Origin: Streptomyces sp. ICC1
GTDB taxonomy: Bacteria; Actinomycetota; Actinomycetes; Streptomycetales; Streptomycetaceae
Direction: 5' to 3'
DNA length: 64,000 nucleotides
Assembly: GCF_003287935.1 (NCBI RefSeq)
Contig: NZ_CP030287.1
Coordinates: 558,001 to 622,000, forward strand
The notes under the pieces are model-generated. The model saw nothing but the letters and a program-made list of their open reading frames with translations, did not search any database and was not told where the DNA came from. Numbering within the stretch: the stretch's first letter is position 1; every line of letters starts with the position of its first letter. The position numbers were made by a program, and so were the translations under genes. This document shows, one piece after another, positions 36,201 to 45,779 of the stretch.

Positions 36201-39200
36201 CCGTACCCGAAGACCAGAGAACGGTTCCTGTGATGCTGGTGACGACGAGGTTGCCGTCGGCACGGACCGTCGCACTCGCGCCCGGGTTGCCGGCAGTGCC
36301 CGAGGACCAGAGAGTCTTGCCGTCCGTTATGGCGGCCAGGACGAGGTTGCCGTCCGCCTGCATGACGAGCCGGACGCTCCGGGAATCAATGGTGGTGCCG
36401 GATGAAATGGTCTTGCCGGCTGTCAGCTTGTTGTCTGCCGTGGTGTCCAGGGACTGGGTGGACGTCGTCTGGCCGATGGCGTTGGTGTAGGTGAGCGTGG
36501 CCTGCCCGCCCTTGGGCGGAGTGGTGGAGGTCTTGTCGACACCCGAGTACGTCGTGCTTCCCTGCCAGAGCTTGGCCCCCTTCGACCACTGCTCCGAGGC
36601 GGTGACACGTCCCTGGCCGTCGTACACCTGACGGGCCTGGCTGGGCACTGTGTTCTCGGCCTCGACCCACAGGGTGGTCCCAGGAGCGGTGGTCGGATCC
36701 GCGTAGGGCGCGATGCTGGAGACGGCCCAGCCGTGGCTGTCGTAGGCGGTCGAACTGATCAGACGGCCGGCGGAGTTGTTCGCGGTCGTCGACTGTTGCT
36801 GACGAACCTGGAGCATGCCGTCGTAGAGCGTGACGGACTTGCCGTAGCTTCCGTTATCCCGGAGCGTCTCCGTGGTGACCGACGGCGGGTTCGGGCTGTC
36901 GCCGGCCCCGCTGACGGTGTACGTGAACTTGCGGTCCGGGGTCTGCGTGGCCTTGTCCCGGCCCGGTGTCCAGACTGCGGTACGGCGGCCCAGCGTGTCG
37001 TAGGTGCTGGCGGTGACGCGACCGTTGACATCGACAGATTGGAGATCCAGCCCGCGCGCCGGAGACACGTCCATCGTGGATGTCCAGCCATAGGGCTGCG
37101 GGTACGTCGTAGTGACCTTGGTCGGCAGGGTCACCGAGGAAGGCGTGTACGAAATAGTCGTGAACTGCGAAGCCGCGTCGGTCTGCTTGATGGCGCGCCC
37201 GTAGTCGTCATACGTCAGACCGCCGTTGGTCTGGAAGACCGGATTCCCCGCGCCGTCGTACTTGGTTACCACCTGCGCCGCTGTCAACCGGCCGACAGAA
37301 TGGGTCTTTCCGTCCGAGGCCCAGGTCTGCCCGAGCTGCCCGTGCGTGCCAGGACTGGTAACGGACCCGTCGCCGTCGTAGAAGAACCGTTTGTGGCTGA
37401 GGGTCGTACCCGCACCAGGCGTCGTGGTGCAGGGGCCGGCCACTGCGATGACCTCACTCTGAAGGGTCACCATCATCGGGTTGCTCGCAGGCGCCGATGC
37501 GTACGTCGTGGTGGTGCAGTTCTCCTGTTCGGGTGCGGCGACGTCACCCTTGTCGTCGATCTGATGGACCCGGCCCAGGTCGTCGTACTTGGTTACGACT
37601 TTCGACGTGCGCCATGCCCCGGTCGACATGAGTCCCATCGACCGGTTGGCCACGTCCGTGGTCCGCCGGGAAACCAGGCCCGGCAGCGTGGACAACGATG
37701 CCGGAGCGGGAACCTTGGATGTCCAGGCCGTGCGGCTCTGAGTTGAGGTGACCTTCGTGGTGAGCGGACCGTTGAGCGTCTTGGAGGTGACGGTCCCACC
37801 GGCCGCCGTGAAGACCTGCGACTCCAGCGTGGCGCCGGACAGCCAGTCACTGTCCGGGAAGGATTCGCCCAGGGAGTTGGTCAAGGAGACCGATCGCCGG
37901 GTGCCGTCCTTCTTGTAGTCGCCGTCCATGCCCTGCAGGTACGTCGAGACGGACTGCGTGATCGGGTCAGGGGCGACGCCGGACTTCGTGGTCACGGTGC
38001 GGTAGCCGCGGAAGTCGTTCCACGTCCGGTACTCGTCGTCGGTCAGCTCCGAATCGTCCCGGTGCCAGGCCGCGCCGCCGCCGTACTCGTAGTTGGTGAC
38101 CTGGTGAGGAGAGCCCGCCTTGGTGAGGTCGCTGGTGACCACCTGGGTGACGAGGGTCTTCACGAACCAGTCGGCGATCGGCTTTGCCACCCCGGACGGG
38201 GCCCAGTAGGCCTGGTAGCAGGCCATCGTGTTGTTGTCCGCCGCCGCGGGCATCGTGTTCTTGACGCGCGAGCACTCGGGATCTCGGTAGGTGACCGCCG
38301 TGGAAGCGCCGGTCTCCGTACGGATGCTCGAGATGCGGGGGTGGTAGAGCGCCGGCGCTGCCGGCGTCAGCCCGTCCACGCGGTTGTCGATCTCGATGCC
38401 CGTGAAGGTGACCGGGTCCATCGTGAGGGGTTTGCTGCCACCGCCGGTGGTGTCCCGCCCGGTGTGCTGGATGGAGGACAGCCACAGGATCGACTGAAGC
38501 ATTCCGGCGCTGTCCGGCTTGCCTGTCTTCCCGGTGACCGGGTCGATCACGCCACCGGCGTCGGAGAAGACGTGCGTGAGGGAGTACGAGTCGACGTCCT
38601 GCCAACCCGTACCGATCTTTACCTTGGTGTTGATGCCCATCAGCCGGTGCGTGGACCAGAACGTCGGAGAACCGAACCGGCAGACGTCGTCGCCCTCACC
38701 CTTGGTCTTGTAGGTGGAGGGGCAGTTGATGTCGTAGGGGACGTCGGGCCAGTTCTTGGCCGTGTCCTTCGACAGGTTGCCGGCCGCGCACACGGTGTCG
38801 GAGGTCGTGCACCGCTGCTTGGTGTCGAAGTTGATCTGAGCCGCGGGGTCCCTGCCGGCGACGGCGTCGGCGAGCTTGTAGCCGTAGGAGATGCGCGTGA
38901 GCTCGCCCGAGCGCGTGTACGGGGTCAGGGTGCCACCCTCACCCTTCGCGGCGACCTGACCAAAGCCCATGTTGTAGTAGTTCGACTCGGTCGTGTAGTC
39001 GTACCGCTGGACGTTGCCCTGCGAGTCGACGGCGAAGTCCAGGTTGAAGCGGTACCCGACCTGCTCGTCGCACCGGGAGGCGTTGCCCTTGGCCGCGCTG
39101 TAGCAGGGGTCCCCCGACTTGGGGTGGTATACCGGAATGCCCCAGGCGCTGTTGGTCGCGGAGTCCGCCGCTGTACCGGGCGCGTGGTTGAGGCCGAGGT

Positions 39201-40587
39201 AGTACGCGGTGCCGTCGGTCGTGGTGACCTTGAAGTACTCGCCATCCCACAGGCCGTTCGTCGCCCCGCTGAGCCGCTCGATCTTCGTGCCGTCGTCGGA
39301 CGCCAGGCGGTAGACGCCGTCACTGCCGCGGATGAGCTGGCCGGTGTGCGCGCCGAGCGAAAGCGTGCCGTTGAAGCCGGCCCAGCACTGGTCACCCGAG
39401 TCCTTGATCCCCGAGTCCTTGCAGGACTTGTAGGAGCGCTCGATGAAGCCCGGCGCGTACGACCAGCCGTCACCGATCCAGGAGGACTGCGAGTTCCGCG
39501 CGGACGTCTTCCCGTCGATGGACTGCGAGTTGTACGTGAGCGCCACGGAGGGCGCCGTGCCGCCCAGCGAGGGCGGTACCGCGATCGGGTAGCTGTAGGT
39601 GAAGGCACCGGATGCCGACTGCGCCCAGGATCCCGACGCCGACAGGGACGTCGCCGCGTATTCGCCCTGCGAGCCACCCGTGTCGGACACCGCCGCGACG
39701 GCGACCTCCTGAGTCGCGGCCGACGCGGCCATCAGCGGGGTCGCCGCACCGGAGAGGACCGCATCCTTGAACCGCGGCGTGCTGCTCGGCATGTCGACGT
39801 TGGCCGTGAGCCGCTGCTTCGTCGGGTCGTTGACTGTCTGCAGGGGGGTCTGCACCCGGCAGGCGGCAACCGACGGAGTGGTGAGAGCGCAGCCTGGCAG
39901 GGACACCAGATGCAGACGGGATGCCCATCCGCCGCCATATGCGTTGACCAGTTCGCCGTAGTCCACGCCCACTGACAACTGGCCGCCGACTGCCTTGCCG
40001 TCGGTGGGCGCCACACCGATGAGCATGCCGTTGACGTTCACCGATTCGGTCTGCTGACGGCTCGCCGTCTGCACGCGAACGGCTGTCGGGCCGTCCGCTG
40101 CCGGGCCGCTCTGCGCCCCGCCGGCTGAACGCGCTACGCCCTGTGCCCCGGCAGGCGCGGCCGGAGCGATCCAGACCGGCGACTTTCCGGCCCGGACCGG
40201 CTGAACCGGATCCGCGCCGACACTGTCCGAGCGCAGCAGGGAGCCTGACGCCGCCTTCGTGGGCTGGTTCACCGAGACGGTTTCCGTGCCCGCCGTCGAC
40301 CACTTGGGGGTCTTCGGCACGTGGGCGCGCAACTCGCGCGCCCCTTGCGGAGTACGCGGAGCCGCAGGCTTGGCCGAACCCTTGACCGGGTGGCCCTTCA
40401 CCACGGGCAAAACCGGCAATGTGCCATCCGGCCAGGATTTGCCCGTGTACTTGTATCCGACCATGCCGTCGGCGTTGGCCAGCGGCACGACAAGCGACAT
40501 CGCCGCCGTCATCACCGTGACGAACAGGGCCCGACGCCTCCAACCCTTAACGGGCATACCGGTAGATCTACGAATCGATGAACGCAC
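33247..40587 (-). CDS. Secreted RHS/YD-repeat polymorphic toxin with internal bulb-type lectin segment
   Basis: About 2,446 residues. The start is probably GTG at 40587 (GGGG nine bases before it); the frame is open to a TTG at 40620. A signal peptide follows (RRRALFVTVMTAAMSLVVPLANA). An SpvB-like region (about 330-390, TYSYPIAVPPSLGG) precedes long YD repeats (YDLFGRVILSTDARG). Around residues 1385-1505 lies a bulb-lectin-like insert with MQADGNLVLA and RADGNLVVTS repeats. The RHS core ends with YDPVIGRFLTCDP and DPSGLF near residue 2115. After this comes a lower-GC, variable region: a hydrophobic stretch, a Pro/Ser linker and a roughly 130-residue tip of unknown activity (RYQVNNRLYGVEHSG). 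Probably an antibacterial contact toxin. Confidence 0.88.
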   Translation of the reverse strand: MRSSIRRSTGMPVKGWRRRALFVTVMTAAMSLVVPLANADGMVGYKYTGKSWPDGTLPVLPVVKGHPVKGSAKPAAPRTPQGARELRAHVPKTPKWSTAGTETVSVNQPTKAASGSLLRSDSVGADPVQPVRAGKSPVWIAPAAPAGAQGVARSAGGAQSGPAADGPTAVRVQTASRQQTESVNVNGMLIGVAPTDGKAVGGQLSVGVDYGELVNAYGGGWASRLHLVSLPGCALTTPSVAACRVQTPLQTVNDPTKQRLTANVDMPSSTPRFKDAVLSGAATPLMAASAATQEVAVAAVSDTGGSQGEYAATSLSASGSWAQSASGAFTYSYPIAVPPSLGGTAPSVALTYNSQSIDGKTSARNSQSSWIGDGWSYAPGFIERSYKSCKDSGIKDSGDQCWAGFNGTLSLGAHTGQLIRGSDGVYRLASDDGTKIERLSGATNGLWDGEYFKVTTTDGTAYYLGLNHAPGTAADSATNSAWGIPVYHPKSGDPCYSAAKGNASRCDEQVGYRFNLDFAVDSQGNVQRYDYTTESNYYNMGFGQVAAKGEGGTLTPYTRSGELTRISYGYKLADAVAGRDPAAQINFDTKQRCTTSDTVCAAGNLSKDTAKNWPDVPYDINCPSTYKTKGEGDDVCRFGSPTFWSTHRLMGINTKVKIGTGWQDVDSYSLTHVFSDAGGVIDPVTGKTGKPDSAGMLQSILWLSSIQHTGRDTTGGGSKPLTMDPVTFTGIEIDNRVDGLTPAAPALYHPRISSIRTETGASTAVTYRDPECSRVKNTMPAAADNNTMACYQAYWAPSGVAKPIADWFVKTLVTQVVTSDLTKAGSPHQVTNYEYGGGAAWHRDDSELTDDEYRTWNDFRGYRTVTTKSGVAPDPITQSVSTYLQGMDGDYKKDGTRRSVSLTNSLGESFPDSDWLSGATLESQVFTAAGGTVTSKTLNGPLTTKVTSTQSRTAWTSKVPAPASLSTLPGLVSRRTTDVANRSMGLMSTGAWRTSKVVTKYDDLGRVHQIDDKGDVAAPEQENCTTTTYASAPASNPMMVTLQSEVIAVAGPCTTTPGAGTTLSHKRFFYDGDGSVTSPGTHGQLGQTWASDGKTHSVGRLTAAQVVTKYDGAGNPVFQTNGGLTYDDYGRAIKQTDAASQFTTISYTPSSVTLPTKVTTTYPQPYGWTSTMDVSPARGLDLQSVDVNGRVTASTYDTLGRRTAVWTPGRDKATQTPDRKFTYTVSGAGDSPNPPSVTTETLRDNGSYGKSVTLYDGMLQVRQQQSTTANNSAGRLISSTAYDSHGWAVSSIAPYADPTTAPGTTLWVEAENTVPSQARQVYDGQGRVTASEQWSKGAKLWQGSTTYSGVDKTSTTPPKGGQATLTYTNAIGQTTSTQSLDTTADNKLTAGKTISSGTTIDSRSVRLVMQADGNLVLAAITDGKTLWSSGTAGNPGASATVRADGNLVVTSITGTVLWSSGTGTAGATGAYLLVKGDDTAQMYDAAGTSIWTSGTAGKAATADATTTYSYTPAGNVASIGDTAGNKWTYTYNLLGQKLSQTDPDTGTSTTGYDLFGRVILSTDARGKSLSTTYDTLGRKTGEYEGTSTTDQTKKLAEWTYDTLLKGRPTSSTRFVGGTAGKAYTKKIDGYTTAYQPTGTTTVIPSDEGKLAGTYTATAEYTPTVGLLNSTTYGADGGLPAERIGYGYNPQGGLTGYGSATTPYLNKAIYTPLGQVIQSTYGPYGKQLRTAQTYDDATGRQATNRVSLQTGTTGDAVEDTTYAYDEAGNLTGTSSVQSSGGSATGTDTQCFLYDGQNRLAQAWTDTKGLAAPKAGQLSKCNTAQPTSTTIGGPNPYWQSFTYNQLGDRTQQVKHDPAGNPLKDVTQTSTYPGSGSTPAAQPNTATSITTTGPTGTTTLTPHYDSVGNTTSRDTKAGTAATTTQTFTYNAQGRTETVTTPKPGGGTQTATYLYDADGGLLIQRSPDSDTLYLFGGTEQLKLNNTTKTVEGLRNYTSPDGTRITRSSTGSVTYQLTTPQNTSQLQIDATTLTVTRRAFDPYGAPRGTAPPAWADNRAYLGQPVDPTSGLNLLGARNYDPVIGRFLTCDPVFEAGDQNQMGGYTYAGDDPVNMSDPSGLFVGWADVGKFLAGVVDGALGGMNSVNLGFNAPGFLLNNCVEIYNGKNKKFNDWTGYKAPKRHVPNLWGGRPAGELFNIDPDSKAYQAGWWTGLIGSLFVDGYGVGKVGVVAYREYKLAKADGLGGGQSLISALKSLIDDTPKPAGKDTPADSAPDSTSPSTPESGTAKAPGGDGSSSGADSGPGRGPWPASSDIPGPAAGKNLKAPNARHTVSGSASGEVRGNNTVILRGEMGTVKQDVADIASGKAAYISELDRYQVNNRLYGVEHSGTVFPDSGPGFVSLDRNEYAALQQVAKAKGDLSAAPQLSRNPRFTNNPGIVEKALAIYNGTYK

Positions 40588-40900
40588 CTTGACAGTCCCC
40601 ACCCCAAGTGCGCGGTCCAAGAAGAACCGGAAATAGACAGAGCCGCAATCAGCCCTGCAAGATCAGTGGAACAGTATTGCGACGACAACTCGAACCGCAA
40701 TAGCCTTCTCGCGGATCAGGCCTCAACCCTTTAGATGGGTGTGCCCCAATAGCACCTCGTTGAGGCCGGTCGATTCGGCTCAAGAAAGCCGGAACGGATA
40801 ATTCAACATGCCACAAGACTGCGCATCTTTGGCCATTTCCGTTCGCAACTTGGCTGGATGAAACCATCCGGCAAAAGCGCCATGTGGGGGGATACCACGT
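40588..40900 (+). promoter_or_regulatory. Divergent intergenic region between the RHS toxin and the LamG/ricin protein
   Basis: About 310 bp of lower-GC sequence that must hold the promoters of both large secreted-protein genes. I can see AT-rich stretches around 40640-40690 and 40750-40880 but no hexamer pair convincing enough to name. Possible joint control of the two genes. Confidence 0.4.
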
Positions 40901-43900
40901 ATGCAGCAACATCGAATTTCAGACATTAGACGGGCTGCTGTTCTCATGACTGCCCTCGGCCTGCTCGCCGCAGGTCCTGGGACCGCCTTCGCCGGTACGC
41001 GCTCTGTCGCGCCCTCCGGCACTGCCTCCGCGGCTGCTGAGCCACCCGCTGGTTCCATCCCCGGGGCGATCCAGCGCGCGAAGGCCGAAAGAAAGCCGGC
41101 CCCGGTCACCACGCTGACCACTACGACCGCGGAAACGGTCGCGAACCCTGACGGCTCGCTGAGCACGACCACCCGTCTGAAGCCCGTACGCGTCCTGAAG
41201 TCCGGAAAGTGGACCGGGGTGGACGCGACCCTTCAGCGGAACGTCGACGGCACCTACACCCCGCTCGCGACACCGTCGGGCGTGACCCTCTCCGGAGGCG
41301 GCACCGGCCCCCTCGCAACACTGACCAACGGCGAAGGCCGTCGCATCACGCTGTCCTTCCCCACCGCCCTGCCCGCCCCGAAGGTCACCGGCAACAGCGC
41401 TCTGTATCCGGAGGTCTTCGCCGGAGTCGACCTACAGGCCTCCGTCAACGACCAGGGCGCCTTCAGCGAGGTCCTGATCGTCCATAACGCCGAAGCGGCA
41501 GCCAATCCGGCGCTGCGCAGCCTGCGTCTGGCGACCACGGCCGACGGCCTGACCTTGGGCAGCGACGCCGCCGGCAACTTCCAGGCCACCGCTCCCGACG
41601 GAACCCCCGCGTACACCAGCGCCACACCGCTCATGTGGGACTCCCGTACGGATCCGGGCCAGAAAGCAGCCGCAGCAGGCAAGGCCTCCGTGCTCCTCCG
41701 CAACGCGGCTGCTGCCGGCGGAGAGGGCCCCGTTGCCCCTCCCCAGGAGGATCCGCAGACCCGGTCGTCGGCCAGTAGCCCCGGCCTTGGTGCTCAGGTC
41801 AAGCCGATCGGCATCTCGACGCGGCCCGACGCGCTGACCCTCACTCCCAACCAGGAGTTGCTCACCGGCACAGGGACGACCTATCCCGTCTACATCGACC
41901 CCATCGTCAATCCGGTGACGTCGGGAACGGGCCACTTCGTCGTCGCCCAACAGGGCTGCGAGACCGCAACCACCTACGACAAGCCGCAAACCAACGGAGA
42001 GGGAGTCGGCTACCAACAGTACTCCTCCACCTGTTTTGGCATGCAGGAGTCGTTCTTCGAGATCAACACGAGCGCGCTGTCACCCCAGATGGTCATCTCG
42101 AAGTCGACTCTGTACTTGACCGAGACCTATGGGGCCGATCACGGCTGCTCCAACACGTGGCCCATCACGGTGAAGCAGACGGACCGCATCCACAGCGGAA
42201 CCAACTGGCGCAACCGTCCCGGTGTCATCGCCACCGTGGACACCCAGCAGATCTCCAGCGCCTACTTCGACTGTGGCTACAAGTACGCGAACTTCGACAT
42301 CACCGACCGCATCCGGCAGGTGGCTTCACAGGACGCGGACACCTGGACCTTCGGGCTCTACGGCAACGCGAGTACCTCGGCGACGAACCACGGCTTCATG
42401 CGGTTCAGCACCAACCCGTACATCACCACGGTCTTCGACATCCCACCGGCCGCGCCTGACTCCCCCAGCACTACGCCCGACTCCGCGAACCCGTCCGGTG
42501 CGGCCTGCAACAGCGGTACCCCCGGCTGGATCGGCCGCACCTCCACGACCGGTGGAAAGAGCAACATCTCGCTCAACGCCCGCCTGACGACACCTATGGA
42601 GGGCGTGAACCTCCAGGCCGTCTACCAGGTCTGGGACAACATGAAGAACAACGGCAGCGGCGGTGCCGCGACCGTCTCCCAGCCCCGAAGCCCCTACGTG
42701 GCATCCGGCACGACGGCACGGACCAACGTGGACGTCGCCGTGGCCGACGGTCACCGATACGGCTGGGGAGTCAAGGCATACGACGGGACCCTGGACGGTC
42801 CCTGGACCTCGAACTGCAGCTTCAAGGTGGACCTGACGCTTCCCACCGCCGCCGCGTTCGGCGACTCCACGGCGTTCCCTCCGCTCGGCAGTGGCCGCAC
42901 CCCCACCGCACACGCCGGCGACACGGGAATCACCATCCCCGTATCCAGCACGGACGTCCTTCCCACCGGCTGTGAGCTCACCGCGTGCCTGAGCAGCGGC
43001 ATCCGCCGCTTCGAGTACGCCCTCGATACGGCCATTCCACCGACCGGTGCCCAGCAGATCACCGTCACACCGGACGCGAACGGCGCCGCCACCGCCAACA
43101 TCCCGATCAACCTCACCGCCCAGCAGTGGGGCACACACACCCTCTACGTCCAGGCCGTGGACGGAGCCAACAACGCGGGCCCCGCCACCTACAGCTTCTA
43201 CGCCCCCTGGAACCCGGCAACGCCGGTCACCGCGGGAGACGTCACAGGGGACGGGATCCCGGACATCCTCAGGCCCGACCGGGCCGGCAGCGGAAACCTC
43301 CTGCTCATCCCCGGCAACACGGACGCCTCCGCGACGCCCATCACAGCATCCACGCCGGACAGGAGCCCTGACCAGAACACGGGCTGGGACAACTACCTCA
43401 TCACCCACCGGGGCAGCCTCAGCCAGTCCGGCGTAGACGACATCTTCGCCTTCAACAAAACCACCCACAGCATGTACGTCTACGGCAACGACGCCTCCGG
43501 CAACGGAACTCCGGGGCGCTTCACGCTCACGGACAACATCACGCACATCCCGATCAAGCCCTCGTGCAATACGGCAGCCCCATGCACCGGATACCCGGCA
43601 GACTGGTCAAAGGTCACCCAGATACTGGCCCCGGGCAGCTTCAACAACCCGGCCGGACTCGCCGACCTGATCACCATCGAGGACAAGCGCCTCTGGTACT
43701 ACCCCGGCACTTTCAGCGGTGACTCCCGCCTCGGCCAAGGCATGCTGCTCGGCACCGGCGACTGGTCGGGCACCACCCTCATCGCCCCGGGCAAGGTCGG
43801 CGGGACGCCCACCCTTTGGGCGCGCGACGACATCACGGGCCGCATCCACAGCTACTCACTGACCTTCAACGCCGCAGGCGTACCCACCACCCAGCTGACA

Positions 43901-45157
43901 CCGCCGTCGGGCCAGACGCCGGCTACAGCGATCACGACCCTCGACCCCGCGCTGTACCCGCAGGTCGGCTCGTACGGGGACCTCAACGGGGACGGCCGCG
44001 CCGATCTCTGGGCGATCGACAGCAACCAGCAACTCGTGGCGTTCTCCGGCACGAGCACGGGCTTCTCCACGAAGCCCACCCCCCTCGGCAACCTCAACAA
44101 GCCGACCGCGCAATGGAAGCTGGCCGGGCAAACCGCCGGCACCTCCACGACACCGAGTGCTGTCGGCAACTACCCCGCCACCGCTGCCAACATCGCCTGG
44201 CCCACAGAGTCCATCGGTGGCCGCTCCACCCCGTACGCGAACTTCAACGGCGCCCAGTCCACCATCACCACGACCGGCCCCGTGATCGACACCCGCAAGA
44301 GCTTCACCATCAGCACCTGGGCCAAACCTGGAACCGGGATGAGCATCATCGCCAGCCAGGACCTCACGCGCGGCAGCTCGTTCCGCCTCTACGCCGAGGA
44401 ATCCACCTCCCAGTGGCACTTCGGCCTGGCCTACGCGGACGCCAACGGCTATCCCTTCGACTACACCTCCGCAACCAACAACGCAGCCGTCTTCACCCCC
44501 GGAGCGTGGGCCCACCTGACTGCCGTCTACAACGCCGACAGCGGCCTGATGAGCCTCTACGTCAACGGCGTGCTCGCCGGAAGCGGCACGCACAAGGCCT
44601 CGACCAGCCCCGCCCCCAGCGGCTCGCTCGTCTTCGGACGCTACAAGGCCAACGGCGCGCCCCTGGACAGTCTGAAGGGCGGCGTCAGCAACTTCGCCAC
44701 CTACCCGTACGCCGCCGCCCCCGCCGCAGTCGGCACCAAGAGCCCGATCACGCTGACCGCCGCAGCAGCCAACTGCATGGACAACGACCACGGCTCCACC
44801 AATGACGGCAGCAAGATCGAGATCTGGACCTGCGGAGGTGGCGACAACCAGAACTTCGAAATCCGAGGCGACGGAACCATTCGCATCCAAGGCAAATGCC
44901 TCGACGCCACCGGCGCGGCCACAGCTGCCGGCACCCTGCTACAGCTGTGGACCTGCAACCAAGGGCCCAACCAGACGTTCCTCCCCCGCGCGGACGGCTC
45001 TGTCTACAATCCGGCCTCCGGCCGGTGCATCGACCTGGATCACATGAACACCACACCCGGCATCCAGCTCTGGCTGTGGGACTGCCACGGAGACGACGCC
45101 CAACGCTGGACCATTCCGTCCCTGGCCACAGTGACACTGCCCGCCCCGACCCCGTAG
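40901..45157 (+). CDS. Large secreted protein with FG-GAP/VCBS-like, LamG-like and ricin-type lectin domains
   Basis: A 1,418-residue protein. Residues 1-31 are a signal peptide (AVLMTALGLLAAGPGTAFAG). The middle has beta-rich, cell-surface-type sequence (ISKSTLYLTETYGADHGC, TFGLYGNAS), and FG-GAP-like repeats around 770-810 and 1020-1050 (GDVTGDGIPDILRPDR, YGDLNGDGRADLWAID). A LamG-like jelly-roll lies at about 1110-1265 (SFTISTWAKPGTGMS, YNADSGLMSLYVNGVLAG), and a ricin-type beta-trefoil at about 1285-1412 with three QxW-type repeats (WTCGGGDNQNFEI, LWTCNQGPNQTF, LWDCHGDDAQRWTI). It probably binds glycans. It is divergent from the RHS gene, possibly a functional partner. A terminator hairpin follows. 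Confidence 0.87.
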   Translation: MQQHRISDIRRAAVLMTALGLLAAGPGTAFAGTRSVAPSGTASAAAEPPAGSIPGAIQRAKAERKPAPVTTLTTTTAETVANPDGSLSTTTRLKPVRVLKSGKWTGVDATLQRNVDGTYTPLATPSGVTLSGGGTGPLATLTNGEGRRITLSFPTALPAPKVTGNSALYPEVFAGVDLQASVNDQGAFSEVLIVHNAEAAANPALRSLRLATTADGLTLGSDAAGNFQATAPDGTPAYTSATPLMWDSRTDPGQKAAAAGKASVLLRNAAAAGGEGPVAPPQEDPQTRSSASSPGLGAQVKPIGISTRPDALTLTPNQELLTGTGTTYPVYIDPIVNPVTSGTGHFVVAQQGCETATTYDKPQTNGEGVGYQQYSSTCFGMQESFFEINTSALSPQMVISKSTLYLTETYGADHGCSNTWPITVKQTDRIHSGTNWRNRPGVIATVDTQQISSAYFDCGYKYANFDITDRIRQVASQDADTWTFGLYGNASTSATNHGFMRFSTNPYITTVFDIPPAAPDSPSTTPDSANPSGAACNSGTPGWIGRTSTTGGKSNISLNARLTTPMEGVNLQAVYQVWDNMKNNGSGGAATVSQPRSPYVASGTTARTNVDVAVADGHRYGWGVKAYDGTLDGPWTSNCSFKVDLTLPTAAAFGDSTAFPPLGSGRTPTAHAGDTGITIPVSSTDVLPTGCELTACLSSGIRRFEYALDTAIPPTGAQQITVTPDANGAATANIPINLTAQQWGTHTLYVQAVDGANNAGPATYSFYAPWNPATPVTAGDVTGDGIPDILRPDRAGSGNLLLIPGNTDASATPITASTPDRSPDQNTGWDNYLITHRGSLSQSGVDDIFAFNKTTHSMYVYGNDASGNGTPGRFTLTDNITHIPIKPSCNTAAPCTGYPADWSKVTQILAPGSFNNPAGLADLITIEDKRLWYYPGTFSGDSRLGQGMLLGTGDWSGTTLIAPGKVGGTPTLWARDDITGRIHSYSLTFNAAGVPTTQLTPPSGQTPATAITTLDPALYPQVGSYGDLNGDGRADLWAIDSNQQLVAFSGTSTGFSTKPTPLGNLNKPTAQWKLAGQTAGTSTTPSAVGNYPATAANIAWPTESIGGRSTPYANFNGAQSTITTTGPVIDTRKSFTISTWAKPGTGMSIIASQDLTRGSSFRLYAEESTSQWHFGLAYADANGYPFDYTSATNNAAVFTPGAWAHLTAVYNADSGLMSLYVNGVLAGSGTHKASTSPAPSGSLVFGRYKANGAPLDSLKGGVSNFATYPYAAAPAAVGTKSPITLTAAAANCMDNDHGSTNDGSKIEIWTCGGGDNQNFEIRGDGTIRIQGKCLDATGAATAAGTLLQLWTCNQGPNQTFLPRADGSVYNPASGRCIDLDHMNTTPGIQLWLWDCHGDDAQRWTIPSLATVTLPAPTP

Positions 45158-45178
45158 CACGGGACTTCACTAGCCAAC

Positions 45179-45212
45179 ACGGCCGCCTTCCTGTAGTCGG
45201 GAGGGCGGCCGT
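45179..45212 (+). terminator. Terminator hairpin after the LamG/ricin gene
   Basis: ACGGCCGCC at 45179-45187 pairs with GGCGGCCGT at 45204-45212, with further pairing of TCC with GGA inside. Located 21 bp after the stop codon. No T-run. Confidence 0.65.
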
Positions 45213-45706
45213 CGCCATACCCAGGGCAGCCCGCGCAAGAAGCCACCATCAACGGCCCACCGGCTGCCAGCAGGCTCATGGGACTCTTCCCCGCGGACGC
45301 CCCCAAGGTCTGGAGTCGACCTGAGCGCCGCCAGCTCCTGGTCGGGGACGCCACCGTCCCCAAAGCGCCCTCGAAATCCCGCACTGTGGAAATCTCCGAC
45401 GAGAACACCGGCCTGATCCGAACCCACCGCGTCGACCCGCCGCCCGCATCTACCACCCCAGACGCTCAGAAACCCCAGGTCACGACCATGCCTTCACCTC
45501 AGGCCCACTCCCACGGCAATCCATGCGACCACTCCCAGCACCATCCGCTAGGCTGTCAGCGGTCAGACGACTACCAGGCGTGTGCCCGGGAAAGTGTCCG
45601 CGAGGGCATCTCCATCTGGGTGTATGCACGTCATCTGACCAGCATGTTTGTCGAGGCAGCTCACGTGATCCCTCTGGGGTTCCGGCAACGTTTCCGACAA
45701 GCCCCC
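45213..45706. other. Non-coding accessory stretch before tRNA-Arg
   Basis: About 490 bp. Open frames exist on both strands but they overlap the tRNA or the upstream gene and have no recognisable protein pattern. I see no repeat or gene remnant that I can name. Confidence 0.5.
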
Positions 45707-45779
45707 GCCTTCGTAGCTCAGGGGATAGAGCACCGCTCTCCTAAAGCGGGTGTCGCAGGTTCGAATCCTGCCGAGGGCA
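45707..45779 (+). tRNA. tRNA-Arg (anticodon CCT)
   Basis: A 73-base cloverleaf: acceptor stem GCCTTCG/CGAGGGC, D-arm GCTCAGGGGATAGAGC, anticodon stem CCGCT/AGCGG with loop CTCCTAA (anticodon CCT, reading AGG), T-arm CAGGTTCGAATCCTG. The discriminator is A. Accessory DNA lies on both sides, as is common because such tRNA genes are integration sites; no second copy of the 3' end was found in the window. Confidence 0.95.

Noticed and set aside
34303..39975. Long plus-strand frames opposite the RHS gene
   Set aside because: Val/Gly/Arg-rich shadows without start signals or motifs.
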